A stretch of 64,000 bases of DNA from Pseudodesulfovibrio alkaliphilus (lineage in GTDB: Bacteria; Desulfobacterota; Desulfovibrionia; Desulfovibrionales; Desulfovibrionaceae). Numbering within the stretch: the first letter of the stretch is position 1; each line of letters opens with the position of its first letter. The notes under the pieces were generated by a model. That model worked only from the letters and a program-made list of their open reading frames with translations, did no database searches and had not been told where the DNA came from. Positions 61,392 through 64,000 of this stretch are shown here, in pieces. The stretch is taken from contig NZ_WODC01000004.1 in assembly GCF_009729555.1 (NCBI RefSeq), forward strand, positions 62,001-126,000, in the 5' to 3' direction. The translations under genes and the position numbers were made by a program.

Positions 61392-61665
61392 GTTCCGAGC
61401 GGAACTTGCGGGACAGCCGGAACACGACCACCTTGCGCGGCGGCAGGGTGATGGTCTGGCTTGTCTGGGGATTGCGCCCCTTGCGCGCCCGCTTGTCGTA
61501 GGCCTCGAACTTGCCGAACCCGCTGATGAGCAGCGCGTGGTCCTTTTTGACCGCGCTTTTCATGATGTCGAGAATGGTTTCGACCAGATCCTTGATCTCG
61601 GCGCGGTTGCTTTCCGTGCGCTCATAGATGTAGTCAACGATGCCGGCCTTGGTGAGGGTACTCAT
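61378..61665 (-). CDS. HU/IHF-family DNA-binding protein (IHF-alpha-like)
   Basis: A 95-aa histone-like protein. Seen: LTKAGIVDYIYERTESNRAE, ALLISGFGKFEAYDKRARKG with the FGKF turn, and the DNA-binding arm RNPQTSQTITLPPRKVVVFR. IHF subunits and HU share this; the arm residues look IHF-alpha-like. It bends DNA and helps sigma54 promoters and nucleoid structure. ATG 61665 has GGAGGCGA upstream. The HIT gene ends 31 bp upstream of it on the same strand, so the two may be co-transcribed. Confidence 0.9.
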   Translation of the reverse strand: MSTLTKAGIVDYIYERTESNRAEIKDLVETILDIMKSAVKKDHALLISGFGKFEAYDKRARKGRNPQTSQTITLPPRKVVVFRLSRKFRSELNPS

Positions 61666-61696
61666 TGGGTCGCCTCCGAAAAAAGGGTTTCAAAGC

Positions 61697-62122
61697 TTAT
61701 TTCAGCAGGCCCGCGATGGTCTTCGCCAGGCCGCTCATCTCGTCGGGAGTCTTGTATCCCGACTGGGGCCACAAGGTCAGGCCATCGCCGGAATGCCTCG
61801 GAATGAGATGAAAATGCGCGTGGTGGACCAGTTGGCCCGCCGCTTCAAAATTGTTCTGCATCAGGTTGAGGCCGTCGGCGGCCGTGGCCTCCATCACCGC
61901 CCGACCCACCCTGGAGAGGGCGTCGGCCAGATCCGTCCCCAGCTCGGCCGGAATATCCATAAGCGTGGGGTAGTGCCCTTTGGGCACGACCAGAACATGG
62001 CCCGGATGCACGGGAGCGATGTCCAGAAAGGCAAGGATATGCTCCGTCTCAAAGACCCTGGCGCAGGGAATGGCCCCCTCCACGATCTTGCAGAAAATAC
62101 AATCCTTGTCCCTTGGCCGCAT
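61697..62122 (-). CDS. HIT-family nucleotide hydrolase
   Basis: A 141-aa protein. Seen: CIFCKIVEGAIPCARVFE, HPGHVLVVPKGHYPTLMDIP and the triad HAHFHLIPRH. HIT proteins hydrolyse purine nucleoside phosphoramidates and dinucleoside polyphosphates. The N-terminal CxxC is common in bacterial members and may bind zinc. ATG 62122 has GAGGGGAG upstream; the open frame to 62254 is not conserved. Confidence 0.93.
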   Translation of the reverse strand: MRPRDKDCIFCKIVEGAIPCARVFETEHILAFLDIAPVHPGHVLVVPKGHYPTLMDIPAELGTDLADALSRVGRAVMEATAADGLNLMQNNFEAAGQLVHHAHFHLIPRHSGDGLTLWPQSGYKTPDEMSGLAKTIAGLLK

Positions 62123-62181
62123 CGCTCCCCTCTCGAATAAATGACCAGATTCGCCCGAAAAAGGGGCGTTATCCCGGCCTT

Positions 62182-62205
62182 GCGCCCGGCCTCCAGACCG
62201 GGCGC
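62182..62205. other. Hairpin upstream of the HIT gene
   Basis: GCGCCCGG and CCGGGCGC enclose an 8-nt loop in the 280-bp region between the HIT and dehydratase genes. With no T-run it may be a leader structure or part of the dehydratase terminator. Confidence 0.35.
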
Positions 62206-62402
62206 CGCCAAGGACGTAACCATTCCTAGCAGTATTACTAACCGCGAAACTCATTTAAATCAAGTCGGTTGACCTGATTTTCTCGAATAATCCACAAAGC
62301 ACCCCGCCGACGAAGTCTAGATATCTTCTTGAAAATCGGCCGGTTGCCCGAAAACAGCACGGCTTTTGCCCCCATCCACGCGATCAATGCAAAGAAAACC
62401 GG

Positions 62403-64000
62403 CTAGTTGCCCTCCGGCGCATACTCGGGGACAAGGCGCTTGAGAATGGTCCTGATGGCCTCGCCGTCGTGGGCCTCGGCCGCCCGGCACAAGGCGTCCA
62501 GCTCGCTGTCCAGGTCCTTGGCCCGGACCGTGTCGGCCGACCCCACCACCAGGATCTTGTCGTGCTCGGTACGCACGATGCCCTCGCCCTCGGTGATCAG
62601 CTCCTCAAAGAGCTTCTCCCCCTCGCGCAGTCCGGTAAAGACGATCTCCACATCCACGTCCGGTTCCTTGCCCGAGAGGCGGATGAGGTCGCGGGCCATG
62701 TCCGCGATGCGTACGGGCACCCCCATGTCCAGGACAAAGACCTCGCCGCCGGTCCCTGCCTCGCCCATGCTGCCCGCCTGGAGAATGAGCTGCGTGGCCT
62801 CGGAGATGCTCATGAAGTAGCGGGTCACATCCGGGTGGGTCACGGTGACAGGCCCCCCCGAAGCGATCTGACGCCGGAACAGGGGCACCACCGAGCCGCT
62901 GGAGCCGACCACGTTGCCGAAACGCACAGCCATGAACCGGGTGGGCCCGCCGCTTAGGGCCTGCATCAGCAGCTCGGTCACGCGCTTGCTCGCGCCCATG
63001 ACGTTGGTGGGCCGCACCGCCTTGTCCGTGGACACCACCACGAACCGCTCCACCCCGGCCCTCACGGCCGCCTGCATGACCGTGCGCGATCCTTCAATGT
63101 TGTTGCGAACGGCCTGCCACGGGTTGCGCTCCAGCATGGGGACATGCTTGTAGGCCGCAGCGTGGAAAACCGCTGAAGGCCGATGCTCCCGGAAAGTGCG
63201 TTCCATGAGCGGCGCATCGGCCACCGAGCCGAGTATGGTGGTGCAGCGGTCAAAGCCCAGGGCGTGGCGCAGCTCCATCTCGATTTCATACAGATTGTAT
63301 TCGGAGGCATCCACCAGCACGAGACGGCCTGGCCGGTAGCGAACGATCTGGCGGCACAGCTCCGACCCGATGGAGCCCCCGCACCCGGTGATCAGCACGG
63401 TCTGATCGCAGAGATACTGCCTGATGCCGGCCGTGTCGAGGCTCACGGGGGAACGGCCCAAAAGGTCGAGATAGTCGATGTCGCGCAGCGTATTGACGGC
63501 CACCTTGCCGTCGATGATCTCGGCCATGGCGGGCAGGGTCTTGTAGGGAAGCCCCGTGGCCTTGCATGTTTCCACCATGCGCCGCATCTCCTCGGCCGTG
63601 GCCTCGGACACGGCCAGAAAAATCTCGTCCACCCCGAAGCGCTCGGCCACCTCGCCCAGGCTGGCCACCGGGCCGAGCACCGGCCTGCCGTGAATGGTCC
63701 GGCCCCTGAGGGCCGGGTCGTCATCCAAAAACCCGATGAGGTTGTGCTGGCCCTGGCTGGTGGTCAGCTCGCGCCCGATCTTCTCGGCCGCGTCCTTGGC
63801 CCCGACCACGAGCACGTCCTTGCGGCCCGGTGCGGAACGGGCCAGGGAGAGAGTGCGGGCGTAGAAGGCGCGGATCAAAAGCCGAAGCCCGCTGCACAGA
63901 ACCAGGGTCAGCACCCAGTCGATGACAAAGATGGAGCGAGGCACTCCGACAAAGGAGAAGCGAAAGACCACAAAGGAGACCAGGATGAGGCTTTGCAGCG
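62403..64000 (-). CDS. Nucleotide-sugar 4,6-dehydratase, CapD/FlaA1/WbpM type (5' end outside window)
   Basis: 531 residues are visible and the frame is open to the edge, so the N-terminus with most membrane helices is missing. The NAD-binding motif TGCGGSIGSELCRQI starts the SDR domain near the middle. Then come VFHAAAYKHVPMLE, VVSTDKAVRPTNVMGASKR (Met-x-x-x-Lys replacing Tyr-x-x-x-Lys, as in this family) and FGNVVGSSGSVVPLF. A pre-domain with LDDDPALRGRTIHGRPVLG lies before it. It makes 4-keto-6-deoxy UDP-sugars for surface glycans, a likely substrate source for DegT-type aminotransferases such as the one at 14816. It is probably part of a polysaccharide locus to the right. Confidence 0.92.
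   Translation of the reverse strand, partial: LQSLILVSFVVFRFSFVGVPRSIFVIDWVLTLVLCSGLRLLIRAFYARTLSLARSAPGRKDVLVVGAKDAAEKIGRELTTSQGQHNLIGFLDDDPALRGRTIHGRPVLGPVASLGEVAERFGVDEIFLAVSEATAEEMRRMVETCKATGLPYKTLPAMAEIIDGKVAVNTLRDIDYLDLLGRSPVSLDTAGIRQYLCDQTVLITGCGGSIGSELCRQIVRYRPGRLVLVDASEYNLYEIEMELRHALGFDRCTTILGSVADAPLMERTFREHRPSAVFHAAAYKHVPMLERNPWQAVRNNIEGSRTVMQAAVRAGVERFVVVSTDKAVRPTNVMGASKRVTELLMQALSGGPTRFMAVRFGNVVGSSGSVVPLFRRQIASGGPVTVTHPDVTRYFMSISEATQLILQAGSMGEAGTGGEVFVLDMGVPVRIADMARDLIRLSGKEPDVDVEIVFTGLREGEKLFEELITEGEGIVRTEHDKILVVGSADTVRAKDLDSELDALCRAAEAHDGEAIRTILKRLVPEYAPEGN

Overview
The window is about 64 kb of GC-rich (roughly 65%), tightly packed bacterial chromosome. Gene content points to a Desulfovibrionales-type deltaproteobacterium, close to Desulfovibrio or Pseudodesulfovibrio. 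Supporting signs are a selenocysteine-encoding selD, a DsrE-like protein, RNase Y with a stand-alone CheR, a metX-metW pair, an Acs/Pat pair and a futalosine-type UbiA homologue. This assignment is an inference from content; no rRNA, tRNA, CRISPR array, insertion sequence or phage module was seen. Both window edges cut genes: rny at the left and a CapD/FlaA1-type dehydratase at the right.

Left third (1-21 kb): rny 3' end, cheR, tyrS, aspartate aminotransferase, an orphan hybrid sensor kinase with a periplasmic solute-binding domain, and a large RTX-type secreted subtilase with a P domain. Next comes a minus-strand redox/permease cassette (ArsR regulator, two-domain permease, two thioredoxin-like proteins, CcdA-like protein) with visible operators. 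hisI-hisG, a DegT-family aminotransferase, a PhoB-type response regulator, era, a CsoR-family (CstR-like) repressor with its own palindrome, and metF with a metallophosphoesterase follow.

Middle (21-41 kb): an amidohydrolase-pyrB-pyrC-HD operon, a 3D-domain protein, a DsrE-like protein, a heptosyltransferase-like GT9, small membrane and cysteine-rich proteins, a HyuA-like protein translationally linked to a histone-deacetylase-fold enzyme with a zinc ribbon, a PHP-glycosyltransferase fusion, DksA/TraR, YdcZ, UbiA, MscS, rhodanese, metX-metW.

Right third (41-64 kb): two tandem paralogous pseudo-receiver/TPR proteins, an EamA transporter with sfsA, an HDOD protein, VOC, thioesterase, selenoprotein selD with a SECIS-like hairpin, a YkgJ-like protein with a heptose adenylyltransferase, and a Pat-like acetyltransferase/GT4/CPBP operon. 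Then acs (the classic Pat substrate), a radical SAM protein, a SPOR lipoprotein, IHF/HU, HIT, and the polysaccharide dehydratase.

Most genes are housekeeping. The parts most worth a second look are the ArsR-permease-thioredoxin-CcdA cassette (with an apparently leaderless regulator), the Glu-for-Asp pseudo-receiver TPR pair, the degenerate tRNA-nucleotidyltransferase-like HD protein, the selD recoding, the CstR-like regulator and its operator, and the HyuA/deacetylase pair.
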